DNA of 64,000 nt from Bryobacteraceae bacterium (GTDB lineage Bacteria; Acidobacteriota; Terriglobia; Bryobacterales; Bryobacteraceae). Under the pieces are notes generated by a model. It was not told where the DNA came from. It searched no databases and worked only from the letters and a program-made list of their open reading frames with translations. The stretch covers positions 62,001-126,000 of the forward strand of contig JANWVY010000004.1 of NCBI GenBank assembly GCA_025056455.1, written 5' to 3'. The translations under genes and the position numbers were made by a program. How positions within the stretch are numbered: the stretch's first letter is position 1; every line of letters starts with the position of its first letter. Shown in pieces: positions 34,645 to 42,950 of the stretch.

Positions 34645-35733
34645 TTAGGCGGTGGCACAACCTGCTCGAGGCTGGGAATTTGAGCCTTTTTCAGCAGTTC
34701 GACTTTCGAAGCTGCGGAGTTTCGCGGAGAGAGTAGTGCGTTTGAGTCGTAGCAGGCCGGCGGCCTGAGTCTTATTCCCTCTGGTGCGCCTTAAGGCTTG
34801 TTCCAAAATTTGCCATTCGATCCGGCCGAGGGTGGCTTCGAAATCGAGGCCCTCTTCCGGGAGCGGAATGAGGGGTGGCTCAGGTGAGCCGGGCGGTTCA
34901 GGTGCGGATCGTGTTTCTAGACGTGGCAAGACGAAATCGGAAGGGAGTAAGATTTGGCGTTCGCCGCTGAGAGCGATTGCCATTTCGAGGCAGTTTTCCA
35001 GCTGGCGCACATTCCCTGGCCAGGAGTAGCTTCGCAGCAGATCGAGGGCCTGGTCTGAGATGTGCCGCAGCGGCAGACCTTCCTGATCACAGATTTTTTT
35101 TAGGAAGTGCTCGGTGAGGAGAGGAATGTCTTGACGGCGTTCGCGTAAGGGGGGCAAGGTTAGAGGGACGACATTGAGGCGGTAGTAGAGGTCTTCGCGA
35201 AACTTGCCGGCGGCGATTCGCTCTTCGAGATTGGCGTTGGTGGCCGCGATCACGCGCACATCGACGCGAATGGTTTCCGAGCTTCCAATGCGCTGAAATT
35301 CTTTCTCTTGGAGTACGCGAAGAAGCTTCGCTTGCGTTTCTAGAGGCATGTCGCCAATTTCGTCGAGAAAGATGGTGCTGCCGTGGGCTTGCTCAAACCG
35401 TCCAATGCGCCTTTGAACTGCGCCCGTGAAAGCACCCTTGACGTGGCCGAACAGTTCGGCCTCGAGGAGTGATTCGGGCAGGGCGGTGCAGTTCACGGTG
35501 ACCATGGGGAGAGCGGCCCGCGGGCTGGCGGCGTGGATGGCGCGCGCCGTTACCTCTTTGCCAGTTCCCGTTTCGCCTGTGATGAGGATGGTTGCGCGCT
35601 TTGGTCCAATCAGCCGAATTTTATCGGCTAAGCGCTCCATGGCCGGGCTGCGGCCGATGAGGAAATTACGCCAAGCGTCGTCACTCGCTTGGTCTGTGCG
35701 CTGGTGGAAAGTCTCGCTACGCTGCATAGGCAT
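34645..35733 (-). CDS. Sigma-54-dependent activator without a sensor domain
   Basis: 362 residues. After about 25 residues the AAA+ domain begins: FLIGRSPAMERLADKIRLIG, Walker A GETGTGKEVTARAI, the sigma-54 contact loop GAFTGA, Walker B STIFLDEIGDMP and the sensor motif SWPGNVRQLENCLE. A Fis-type HTH follows at the C-terminus (RTRGNKTQAAGLLRLKRTTL). The usual receiver, GAF or PAS domain is missing, as in PspF-like activators, so activity must be set by another protein or by expression. No obvious target is adjacent; it faces hpt divergently. Confidence 0.92.
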   Translation of the reverse strand: MPMQRSETFHQRTDQASDDAWRNFLIGRSPAMERLADKIRLIGPKRATILITGETGTGKEVTARAIHAASPRAALPMVTVNCTALPESLLEAELFGHVKGAFTGAVQRRIGRFEQAHGSTIFLDEIGDMPLETQAKLLRVLQEKEFQRIGSSETIRVDVRVIAATNANLEERIAAGKFREDLYYRLNVVPLTLPPLRERRQDIPLLTEHFLKKICDQEGLPLRHISDQALDLLRSYSWPGNVRQLENCLEMAIALSGERQILLPSDFVLPRLETRSAPEPPGSPEPPLIPLPEEGLDFEATLGRIEWQILEQALRRTRGNKTQAAGLLRLKRTTLSAKLRSFESRTAEKGSNSQPRAGCATA

Positions 35734-36052
35734 TTGACTCGTTGTCCTCCTCCCCCCCTCTGGCAGTATCGGAGGGAGGGGAGAGAGGGGCTATCGAAAA
35801 AATCGCTGAGCGAGGCGCAAGAGAAGGAGAGAAGGAGAAGCACGGGCTCGGTAGATTTCTGAGCTGTATGACGAAGCATTCGCAAACGTGTGGCGCCAGG
35901 GGACCACAAATCCCCCGTGAAGTGATGTGGTGCTGGTAAACGTGTTGAAATCGTAAACGCGCCGGGGACTTTAGGCCGGGGGGCCGGGCCGGGCTAGCTT
36001 TTTTGACTTAACCCTCTGCAAGCGCCTATGGCTAGAGTTACTCTGTTCAGTT
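35734..36052. other. Divergent spacer between the sigma-54 activator and hpt
   Basis: 319 bp without a gene. Contains purine/pyrimidine-biased runs near 35745-35790, a very G+C-rich run of GGCC-type repeats (35972-35996) followed by seven T, and a possible hpt promoter: TTGACT (36003-36008), 18 bp, TATGGC (36027-36032). The last would give a very short leader before ATG 36053. No sigma-54 type -24/-12 site was found. Confidence 0.35.
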
Positions 36053-36592
36053 ATGGCCGAATCCAAGCTCCGGGTGTTGATCAGCCACAACCAGCTCCAG
36101 GCGCGCATCCAGCAACTTGCTGGCGAGATTGACCGCGACTACGCCGGTCGCGGTCCGATCTACCTGCTATGCGTGCTGAAGGGCGCGGTCCTGTTTTTTT
36201 CTGATCTGGCTCGGGCCATTTCCCATCCCGTGCGGATGGATTTCATTGGAATCTCGAGCTATGGAAAAGGGAAAACCTCCTCCGGCGAGGTGAAGCTGAC
36301 GAAAGATCTGGATACGTCGATTGAGGGCTACGATATTTTGGTCGTTGAGGATATTCTCGACAGCGGGCTTACGTTGAACTACCTGGTCCATGTCCTCGAG
36401 CAACGCCACCCGAAAAGTATCCGAATCGCTACCTTGTTGGACAAGCCCGAGCGCCGAGTCCGGCCAGTGCGAGTCGACTATGTGGGCTTTCAGATCCCGG
36501 ATGAGTTTGTTGTTGGCTATGGGCTTGATTACGCGGAGGACTACCGCCAGCTGCGCGATATTTGCGTACTCGAGCCCGAAGGGAGTGGCTGA
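36053..36592 (+). CDS. hpt: Hypoxanthine phosphoribosyltransferase
   Basis: 179-residue purine salvage enzyme that joins hypoxanthine (and often guanine) to PRPP. The PRPP-binding motif ILVVEDILDSGLTL is at about residues 95-108 and the substrate loop SSYGKGKTSSGEV near 69-80. C-terminal DYVGFQIPDEFVVGYGLDY is typical of bacterial Hpt. Length is normal. No clear ribosome site precedes ATG 36053, and the predicted promoter is only about 20 bp upstream, so a near-leaderless message is possible. Confidence 0.94.
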   Translation: MAESKLRVLISHNQLQARIQQLAGEIDRDYAGRGPIYLLCVLKGAVLFFSDLARAISHPVRMDFIGISSYGKGKTSSGEVKLTKDLDTSIEGYDILVVEDILDSGLTLNYLVHVLEQRHPKSIRIATLLDKPERRVRPVRVDYVGFQIPDEFVVGYGLDYAEDYRQLRDICVLEPEGSG

Positions 36593-36770
36593 CTGAGCCA
36601 ACCCGTAAAACCTTCTCTGTGTTCCCTTAGGGAGACTTTTGCCGCGTTGCAGTCTGCGCTTTCTTGCCGGGATTGCCGAAGCTTCTCGCCTGTAGACCAC
36701 CGAAAGCCCAAGCGCAGGCCCAACTGGGCTGAACTGGCGTGCTACGCTAAAAGTTTCTGGGGTTTCATTC

Positions 36771-37481
36771 GTGGACAGAATCACTCGAGAAAAGCTCAAG
36801 CATGATCGCTTGCAGCAAGAGTTCGCGCATACGGTGCAATACCTAAGCGAGCACCGCGAAAAGGTTCGGAAGTACGGTCTGGTGGCAGCTGGGGTCCTTG
36901 TGGTGGTGCTTACCCTCTGGGGATTCTTGAGCTATCGGCGGAACGTTCGGCAAGAAGATCTGCGGAAAGCGACTCTGGTCTTGGACGGTTTTGTCGGCGA
37001 CCCTGCCCAAAACCCTACGGGTGGTCTGAGCTTTAAGACTCAAGCAGAGAAGGATGCCGCCGCGGAAAAAGCTTTCTTGGAGGTGGCCAACAAATATCCA
37101 AAAACGCGCGAAGGTTTGATTGCACGGTTTCAAGCGGCTACGCTCGCCTGCGATCAGGGAAAACTTGCCGATTGCGAAGCTCGTTTTCAAGAAGTCGCCA
37201 AGAGTTCTGACGCTGAGATGGCTTCCTTAGCAAAGCTTTCGCTCGCTACCCTCTACCAGGCCCAGGGCAGAATTCCCGAAGCGGAAACCCTGCTCCGTCA
37301 ACTGGTGGCAAGTCCTACTCCGCTCGTTTCCAAAGAGCAGGCGCAGATTGCCCTGGCGAAGGCTTTGGTGCGCACAAAGCCGCAAGAAGCCCGCTCGATC
37401 GTGGAGTCGCTCAAGGATATTGACCGGCCCCCGGTGAGCCGGGCAGCGGTGGGCGTGCTCGGCGAACTGTCCCAGCGCTAA
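36771..37481 (+). CDS. Membrane-anchored TPR protein (YfgM/TPR_21-like)
   Basis: 236 residues starting at GTG 36771. A basic cytoplasmic segment, one membrane helix (YGLVAAGVLVVVLTLWGFL) and then helical tetratricopeptide-like repeats (ATLYQAQGRIPEAETLLRQL; AQIALAKALVRTKPQEARSI). This is the layout of YfgM, a periplasmic-facing partner of the Sec translocon and chaperones. It stands 21 bp before dgt. YfgM function in this lineage is inferred from layout only. Confidence 0.75.
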   Translation: MDRITREKLKHDRLQQEFAHTVQYLSEHREKVRKYGLVAAGVLVVVLTLWGFLSYRRNVRQEDLRKATLVLDGFVGDPAQNPTGGLSFKTQAEKDAAAEKAFLEVANKYPKTREGLIARFQAATLACDQGKLADCEARFQEVAKSSDAEMASLAKLSLATLYQAQGRIPEAETLLRQLVASPTPLVSKEQAQIALAKALVRTKPQEARSIVESLKDIDRPPVSRAAVGVLGELSQR

Positions 37482-37502
37482 AAGCCCCAGGTAGCGAACT
37501 CT

Positions 37503-38624
37503 GTGGATGTTGAGGCGCTTGCCAAGCTCCGGTTCCCGGTAGAACACAGTCGGGGACGGCGCTATCCTGAGCCATCGCATCCCTATCGGAATGACTTTCA
37601 GCGGGATCGCGACCGGGTGATCCACTCGCGAGCCTTCCGGCGCCTGGAGAACAAGACCCAGGTATTCGCTCAAAGCTACTCGGATCACTTCCGGAACCGC
37701 CTCACCCACACCCTGGAAGTCACGCAAATCGCTCGGACAGTTGCGGTCGCCCTGAAAGTCAACGAGGATTTAACGGAAACACTTGCCCTCGTTCATGATA
37801 TCGGGCATCCTCCTTTCGCCCACGCCGGAGAGGCAGAGCTGAACCGTCAAATGAATCGTTTTGGCGATCAGTTCGACCATAACCTGCACGCTTTACGAAT
37901 CGTTGAGCGGTTTGAGCAGCGTTATGCGCGGTTTCCGGGCTTGAATCTCACCTTCGAAGTGCGCGAGGGAATCATCAAGCACTCCCGTGACCTCACTCCA
38001 GGTGAGGACCTTGGGCTCGAGGAGTATCTGCCCGGTCTGAAGCCGCCCTTGGAGGCGCAGATTATCGACCTGGCGGATGAAATTGCTTACAACACGGCCG
38101 ATCTGGATGACGCTCAATCGGCCGGCTTGATTCAGGCCCAGGAACTGGCTGAAGCGGTACCCGCAGTGGGAGCGCTACTCGAGGAATTGGAATTCCAGTA
38201 TCCTGCCGTGCCGGAGCGCATCCGTTTTCTAGAATGTGTGCGAAGACTGATCGATATTTTGACTTCTTCGTTAATCGAGGGGACCTACATGGCTGCTCGG
38301 AGCATGGAAAGTATCGAAGAAATTCGATTGCAGCCACGTCGGCTTGCTTGTTTTACGCCTGAGGGGGAGCAACTAAGTGCGGCACTCAAAGCCTTTTTGC
38401 ACCAGAAGGTGTACCAAGCCGAGGAACTAGCCCGAGAACGGCTTCGCTCCACACAGGCGCTGGCCAGCATGTTCCAGTTCTATCTCGAACATCCCGAAAA
38501 ACTTCCGGAAAACTATTTTGAGAAAGGCCAAGGCGAAGCCTGCCACCGTGTCATTTGCGACTACATTGCGGGAATGACGGACGGATACTTCTGGAAGACG
38601 TGGAAAAGCTTGGTCGAGTCGTGA
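37503..38624 (+). CDS. dgt: Deoxyguanosinetriphosphate triphosphohydrolase-like protein
   Basis: 373 residues, GTG start. Metal-dependent HD-domain dNTPase that splits dNTPs to nucleoside and triphosphate. The key segments are YRNDFQRDRDRVIHSRAFRR, then NRLTHTLEVTQIARTVA (first His), LVHDIGHPPFAHAGE (HD pair) and LADEIAYNTADLDDA (last Asp). The length fits the shorter, SAMHD1-like bacterial Dgt. Probable operon with the TPR gene 21 bp upstream. Confidence 0.92.
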   Translation: MDVEALAKLRFPVEHSRGRRYPEPSHPYRNDFQRDRDRVIHSRAFRRLENKTQVFAQSYSDHFRNRLTHTLEVTQIARTVAVALKVNEDLTETLALVHDIGHPPFAHAGEAELNRQMNRFGDQFDHNLHALRIVERFEQRYARFPGLNLTFEVREGIIKHSRDLTPGEDLGLEEYLPGLKPPLEAQIIDLADEIAYNTADLDDAQSAGLIQAQELAEAVPAVGALLEELEFQYPAVPERIRFLECVRRLIDILTSSLIEGTYMAARSMESIEEIRLQPRRLACFTPEGEQLSAALKAFLHQKVYQAEELARERLRSTQALASMFQFYLEHPEKLPENYFEKGQGEACHRVICDYIAGMTDGYFWKTWKSLVES

Positions 38625-38736
38625 GGGGGCCTCTCGGGAGACGACGCGGCCAAAACCCGGAGACAAAACACGCCTATCGATCAGAAAAATACGCACTGCC
38701 AAAACAGAGAGCAGGCGCCAGATTGCCTGCTCCCGA

Positions 38737-38949
38737 TCACGAAGCTGCTGACTTAGATTGAGCGTTGGAGCTGGACTTGGACCGGCTCGATCCATTCGCC
38801 CGAGCTTCCTTCCGCATTTCCGAGAGCCAAGCTGGCGGTCGCCCGCGACGGCGACCGCGCCCGCGGGCCAAGCGCTCCAGACTGAGAATTGCTTCCTCAA
38901 TCTGTTCTTTTTCAGCCCTTAATTCCTGCAACATTTTGTTGACATCCAT
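38737..38949 (-). CDS. Small coiled-coil protein with basic tail (family member A)
   Basis: 70 residues. Residues 1-27 form one amphipathic coiled-coil helix (MDVNKMLQELRAEKEQIEEA...LERL), then a strongly basic stretch GRGRRRGRPPAWL and a Ser/Lys tail. The first 27 residues match the protein at 62361-62543 at 13 positions, so the two are paralogues. The RGRRRGRPP segment resembles an AT-hook and could bind DNA minor groove. Two palindromic 16-bp sites lie just upstream. Convergent with dgt. Function unknown. Confidence 0.65.
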   Translation of the reverse strand: MDVNKMLQELRAEKEQIEEAILSLERLARGRGRRRGRPPAWLSEMRKEARANGSSRSKSSSNAQSKSAAS

Positions 38950-38979
38950 CGACCATCACCCCGTTGGCAAGTTTCGTCC

Positions 38980-38995
38980 GTTCTGAAAACGGAAC
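38980..38995. promoter_or_regulatory. Operator-like inverted repeat, copy 1
   Basis: GTTCTGAAAACGGAAC: half-sites GTTC/GAAC with 8 bp between, 5 of 6 positions symmetrical. It starts 31 bp upstream of the small coiled-coil gene (minus strand), within the expected promoter area. Confidence 0.45.
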
Positions 38996-39062
38996 GTATA
39001 CGGGCAACTGTGGTGTTGCTCCAGTAGTTTAAACAATTAACTGGGGTAAAAGCAAGAGTGGT

Positions 39063-39078
39063 GTTCTGAAAACAGAAC
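39063..39078. promoter_or_regulatory. Operator-like inverted repeat, copy 2
   Basis: GTTCTGAAAACAGAAC is a perfect palindrome around AAAA (6-bp arms) and differs from copy 1 by one base. Centre-to-centre distance is 83 bp, close to eight helical turns, so both sites face the same side of the DNA, as for a looping regulator. Confidence 0.5.
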
Positions 39079-39162
39079 AAAAATTGCAACCGGGAAAACG
39101 GAGTGCAGCCGAATCGGAGAAATTCAGACTCGCAATAACGGAATCATCCCGGTCTAATTATA

Positions 39163-40560
39163 CTAAACCTTTCGGCTCCAATAGAAATAAAACGGCAAAC
39201 CACTCAGAATTATCCCGATACCCAACAGAGATTCCCTCGGAGAATTCTGAAGGGTGGATCCCAGCAGCGCGAAAGCTACCAGGACGAAAAGGATTGGAAC
39301 TACCGGATAGCCCAGCGTTCGGTAGGGTCGCGCCAGGTGAGGCTGTTTGCGCCGGAGCACAATGACGCTTGCAGTAGCCATGCCATACAAAATCCAGCTG
39401 GCGAAGATGACATAGGTGAATAGTTGCTCATAGCGGCCACTCAAAACAAGCAAAGCCGCCCAAGCGCTGAGGGCCAGGATGGAATTTGCAGGTGTAAACC
39501 AGCGGGGATGCACTCGGCCAAGGGAAGGGAAAAAGAGACCATCGCGCGCCATCGCGTAAGGTACACGCGCGCCGGTGAGGATGGAGCCATTGAGCGCTGC
39601 GAATATCGAAATCATGGCCGCCAGGCTGACTAAACCGGCTCCAAAATTTCCCCAAACGCGACGCATCATTTCTGCGGCGACGCGGTCTGTTGCGGCCACT
39701 TCAGCCGAAGTCAAGACGAGAAAATAAGCAGCATTGGCCAGGAGATAAATTGCAATCACGCAAAGCGTGCCGAGAATCAAGGCTCGAGGTAGATTTCGTT
39801 GGGGTTCTTTGATTTCAGAAGAAACCATGGCCACATTATTCCAACCATCGTATGCCCAGAGCGCAGCCACGAGCGCGGCGAAGAAGCCCGCCAGCCCTCC
39901 CACCGGAGAGGGAGCGGAAGTGGTGAGATTCTCGGGGGACGCTTGAGGAGCCGTAAACCCTAGTAGGATGACGCCGCCGATAGACAGCACCTTGATGATG
40001 GTTACAGCAACCTGGATATCCCCTCCAAAGCGAACGCCGAAGTAGTTCACTCCCGCTAGCAGGAGAATGATCGCCATAGCCAGGAGTTGACCAGACCGGA
40101 TTTCGAGCGGGGCTCCCCCAGAACCTAAAGGTAGCGGAAGGATGGCAATGGTTTTCTCCAGCTGAGGATAAAAATTGGCCAGGTAATAAAAAAATGCCGT
40201 CGCTAGGGTCGCAATCGAGCCGCTTTTCGCTACCCACATCTGCGTCCAGCCATAGATGAAAGCCCAGAATCGACCATAAGCAGCGCGCAAATAAACGTAC
40301 TCGCCGCCAGCCTCGGGCAGCGCCGCCGCTAGCTCGGCGTAGGTCAGGGCGCCAGCGAGTGACAGCAATCCCCCAAAGATCCACACGGCAAAAACCATCC
40401 CGGGCGATCCAACATTGGCCACCATGGTTTTCGGCACAAGAAAAATTCCGCTGCCAATCACCGTTCCCACCACAATGGAGACGGCGGCCCAGACGCCGAG
40501 CTCCCGGCGCAGCGAAGGCGCTCCCTGCTGACCGATTTGTTTCGCTCCGGATTCAGCCAT
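39163..40560 (-). CDS. APC-family amino acid permease
   Basis: About 465 residues with roughly 12-13 membrane helices. The family signature is GVWAAVSIVVGTVIGSGIFLVP in helix 1, with YAELAAALPEAGGEYVYLRAAYG and later AYDGWNNVAMVSSEIKEPQRNLP. Likely an amino acid transporter of the LAT/basic-neutral type; substrate not readable. ATG 40560 (MAESGAK) has GAAGGG 9 nt upstream and is preferred over ATG 40581, which lies deeper in the previous gene. Overlaps the symporter stop by 8 bp, so the two transporters are co-translated. Confidence 0.9.
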   Translation of the reverse strand: MAESGAKQIGQQGAPSLRRELGVWAAVSIVVGTVIGSGIFLVPKTMVANVGSPGMVFAVWIFGGLLSLAGALTYAELAAALPEAGGEYVYLRAAYGRFWAFIYGWTQMWVAKSGSIATLATAFFYYLANFYPQLEKTIAILPLPLGSGGAPLEIRSGQLLAMAIILLLAGVNYFGVRFGGDIQVAVTIIKVLSIGGVILLGFTAPQASPENLTTSAPSPVGGLAGFFAALVAALWAYDGWNNVAMVSSEIKEPQRNLPRALILGTLCVIAIYLLANAAYFLVLTSAEVAATDRVAAEMMRRVWGNFGAGLVSLAAMISIFAALNGSILTGARVPYAMARDGLFFPSLGRVHPRWFTPANSILALSAWAALLVLSGRYEQLFTYVIFASWILYGMATASVIVLRRKQPHLARPYRTLGYPVVPILFVLVAFALLGSTLQNSPRESLLGIGIILSGLPFYFYWSRKV

Positions 40561-42019
40561 TTGAGGTTTCCCTTCGACCATCCCAGAAAAGACTTGTCAC
40601 GAATCCGACTACAAAGGTAATGCTTGTGCCAATGACCACATACCAAGTGAATGCAATGTTCGTTGCAAACTTCACGTACAACATGGCCGCAAGCCCGGCT
40701 GTCATGCCGCACATGGCTGCTGTTTCCCTCACCCGCCGGGTTAGCAAACCGAGCAGAAACACCCCAAGCAAGGACCCGTACACGATGGATGCAATTCCCA
40801 AGCCTGCCTCAAGCACGCTACCCCACTGCTTAGCGAGAACGCCAATCCCCATGAGCACGGCGCCCCAGAACAAAGTGACAACCCGAGCCACCGTAAGAAA
40901 GTGGGATTCCTGGCGTTGAGATTCGCGGGCCACCACCAAGGGCTTATAAAAATCCATCACCGTTGTCGATGCGAGGGAATTCAGGGCGGCGCTCAGGTTC
41001 GACATCGCGGCGGCCAGGATCGCCGCCATAATCAAGCCTGCGATGCCCGTGGGAAGCTTTTCCCAAATGAAGAGCGGGTAGATCCGGTCGGTGAGTGCAG
41101 GCGGGGGCAAACCGTGGTCCTGATAATAGACAAACAGCATAATGCCAATCAGCAAAAACAAGGTGAATTGCAAAAAGATCACTACCCAGCTGCCGAACAA
41201 GGCAGCGCGGCTTTCCCCCTCGGTCTTGGCGGCAAGCAGGCGTTGCACCATTAACTGCTCCGTGCCATGGCTCGCCGTGGTTAAGAACATCCCCCCGATG
41301 ACTCCCGCCCAGAAGCTGTAGCTCCGCGTGAAAAATGAGGGGTCGAGCGAAAAACGAAAATCAAAGATTTGAAACTTGCCAGCCGCCGAAGCGACCTGTA
41401 CGACATGTCCCCAACCGCCCTCGATTGATTGCAGGATAACGAAGAAACTCACCAGGGCTCCGGCTAAATACAGAAACATCTGGACGACGTCTGTCCAAAT
41501 CACTGCCGTCATCCCGCCTTCGAACGTGTAAAAGAGCGTCAGCAACACGATGATCAAGATGGACCACAGATCCCCGGTGCCTAGAATGATCGAGACAACA
41601 ATCGAAATCGCGAATACTCGCACCCCTTCGGCCAAGGCTCGCAACAGGAGGAAGCTGCCCGCTGTCAGCTTTCGGATGCGGTCGCCGAAACGCCTCTTCA
41701 TGAGCTCGTAGGCCGTATACATCTCGCCGCGAAAGTAATGTGGCAGGAAGAGAACCGAGATCAGGATGCGCGCCAAGAGGTAGCCCAGCACGACCTGCAG
41801 AAATCCTAGATTCCCCTGGAAGGCAAGAGCGGGCGTTCCAATGATGGTGAGCGTGCTCGTTTCCGCCGAGACAATCGAGAAGCCAATGGCCCACCAGGGC
41901 GCGATTCGACCGCCCAAGAAATAATCTTTTAGGCTTTTCTGCGTTCGCCGAAATCTCGCCCCGAACCAAGTGATTCCGATCAGATAACAAACAATGACGG
42001 CTAGATCGATCACGCGCAT
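40553..42019 (-). CDS. Sodium:solute symporter (SSS) family transporter
   Basis: 488 residues and about 13 membrane helices. SSS features include LKDYFLGGRIAPWWAIGFSI near the N-terminus, SAETSTLTIIGTPALAFQGN and GLIMAAILAAAMSNLSAALNSLASTTVMDFYK, which carries the sodium-site serines. Related members carry sugars, amino acids, sialic acid or pantothenate; none can be chosen from sequence. It is the first gene of a two-transporter minus-strand unit and is divergent from the secreted protein at 42228. Confidence 0.92.
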   Translation of the reverse strand: MRVIDLAVIVCYLIGITWFGARFRRTQKSLKDYFLGGRIAPWWAIGFSIVSAETSTLTIIGTPALAFQGNLGFLQVVLGYLLARILISVLFLPHYFRGEMYTAYELMKRRFGDRIRKLTAGSFLLLRALAEGVRVFAISIVVSIILGTGDLWSILIIVLLTLFYTFEGGMTAVIWTDVVQMFLYLAGALVSFFVILQSIEGGWGHVVQVASAAGKFQIFDFRFSLDPSFFTRSYSFWAGVIGGMFLTTASHGTEQLMVQRLLAAKTEGESRAALFGSWVVIFLQFTLFLLIGIMLFVYYQDHGLPPPALTDRIYPLFIWEKLPTGIAGLIMAAILAAAMSNLSAALNSLASTTVMDFYKPLVVARESQRQESHFLTVARVVTLFWGAVLMGIGVLAKQWGSVLEAGLGIASIVYGSLLGVFLLGLLTRRVRETAAMCGMTAGLAAMLYVKFATNIAFTWYVVIGTSITFVVGFVTSLFWDGRRETSNG

Positions 42020-42227
42020 GAAATGATGGCGATTCTAGCATATTGATCTCTAAGCCCAGCGCGGTGAGCTTGCCGGGCAAGCGCCAGAATGAAGGGGCGT
42101 TTGCGCCGCAGCAGGTGGTCAACGGCCGCGCGGTGAGCCAAGGCCTGCACGTCGGTATAGCTTTTGAAGACAAGATTTTAATGAAACAGTTGAAGCGCGT
42201 TTAACCGGCGGCGCATCCTGTTTTACG

Positions 42228-42872
42228 ATGAAGGTGAATCGCCTGATGTTCCTGTTTAAACTTTGTCCGCTCTTGTTCTTTTCCTGTTTCGTCCTCTTCG
42301 CCGAGTGGAAAGTAGAGCCGGTTTCGGCGGCGCCGGCCGCTCTTCCCGCCAGTCTGACGGAAGTTCTTCAGAAAGAAGGCTTCAAAGTGGTGGGGGAGAA
42401 CGGAAACGTATTCTGCGAGGTCTGGTTGCGCGCCACGCCCCTGCCAAGCGCCCCGCTGGAAGACAGTGCTACCCTGGCCGTACCCCACGGAACTTTCATG
42501 GGTGTGATCCATTTTCCAAACAAAGGGGCAGACCGGCGGGGGCAGCCCATTCAACCCGGGCTCTACACCATGCGGCTCAGCTTCTTCCCCCAGAATGGAG
42601 ATCACCAAGGCGTGGCGCCCCAACGCGATTTCCTCGTACTTACTCCTCTCGAAGCCGATGCAGATCCCAATGCCACCCCCGGCTTCGAGCAGCTCACCAA
42701 CCTCAGCAAAAAGGTTTCTGGCACACCGCACCCGGCCGTCTTCAGCATGTGGAAAGTGGACAGCGAATTTAAGCCCGGCTTTGAAAAAATGGGCGAGAGC
42801 GATTGGGTGCTGCAAGCCAAAATCGGAGATACGCCTGTGGCTATTATTTTAATTGGGCGGGCAGAAGCCTGA
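42228..42872 (+). CDS. Secreted protein of unknown function
   Basis: 214 residues. A signal peptide (LFKLCPLLFFSCFVLFAE) leads into a beta-rich body containing GVIHFPNKGADRRGQPIQPG, then YTMRLSFFPQNGDHQG and a C-terminal MGESDWVLQAKIGDTPVAIILIG. One cysteine remains after the signal region. AAGGTGA lies before ATG 42246, so the true start may be there rather than ATG 42228. It stands 78 bp before iolB on the same strand. I do not recognise the family. Confidence 0.7.
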   Translation: MKVNRLMFLFKLCPLLFFSCFVLFAEWKVEPVSAAPAALPASLTEVLQKEGFKVVGENGNVFCEVWLRATPLPSAPLEDSATLAVPHGTFMGVIHFPNKGADRRGQPIQPGLYTMRLSFFPQNGDHQGVAPQRDFLVLTPLEADADPNATPGFEQLTNLSKKVSGTPHPAVFSMWKVDSEFKPGFEKMGESDWVLQAKIGDTPVAIILIGRAEA

Positions 42873-42950
42873 GTACGGTTCCGACCTGCCAATCGAGCGC
42901 TTCCCCAACTAGAAACTTGTTGTGATCTGGTTCAGTGTTAGCTTGAAAAT

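Noticed and set aside
38980-39078. LexA (SOS) boxes
   Set aside because: The sites do not match the E. coli CTGT-N8-ACAG, Gram-positive GAAC-N4-GTTC or alphaproteobacterial GTTC-N7-GTTC forms; kept only as an unnamed operator pair.
41361-42173. 270-residue minus-strand reading frame
   Set aside because: Same strand but different frame from the sodium:solute symporter, whose membrane pattern and family motifs are unmistakable.
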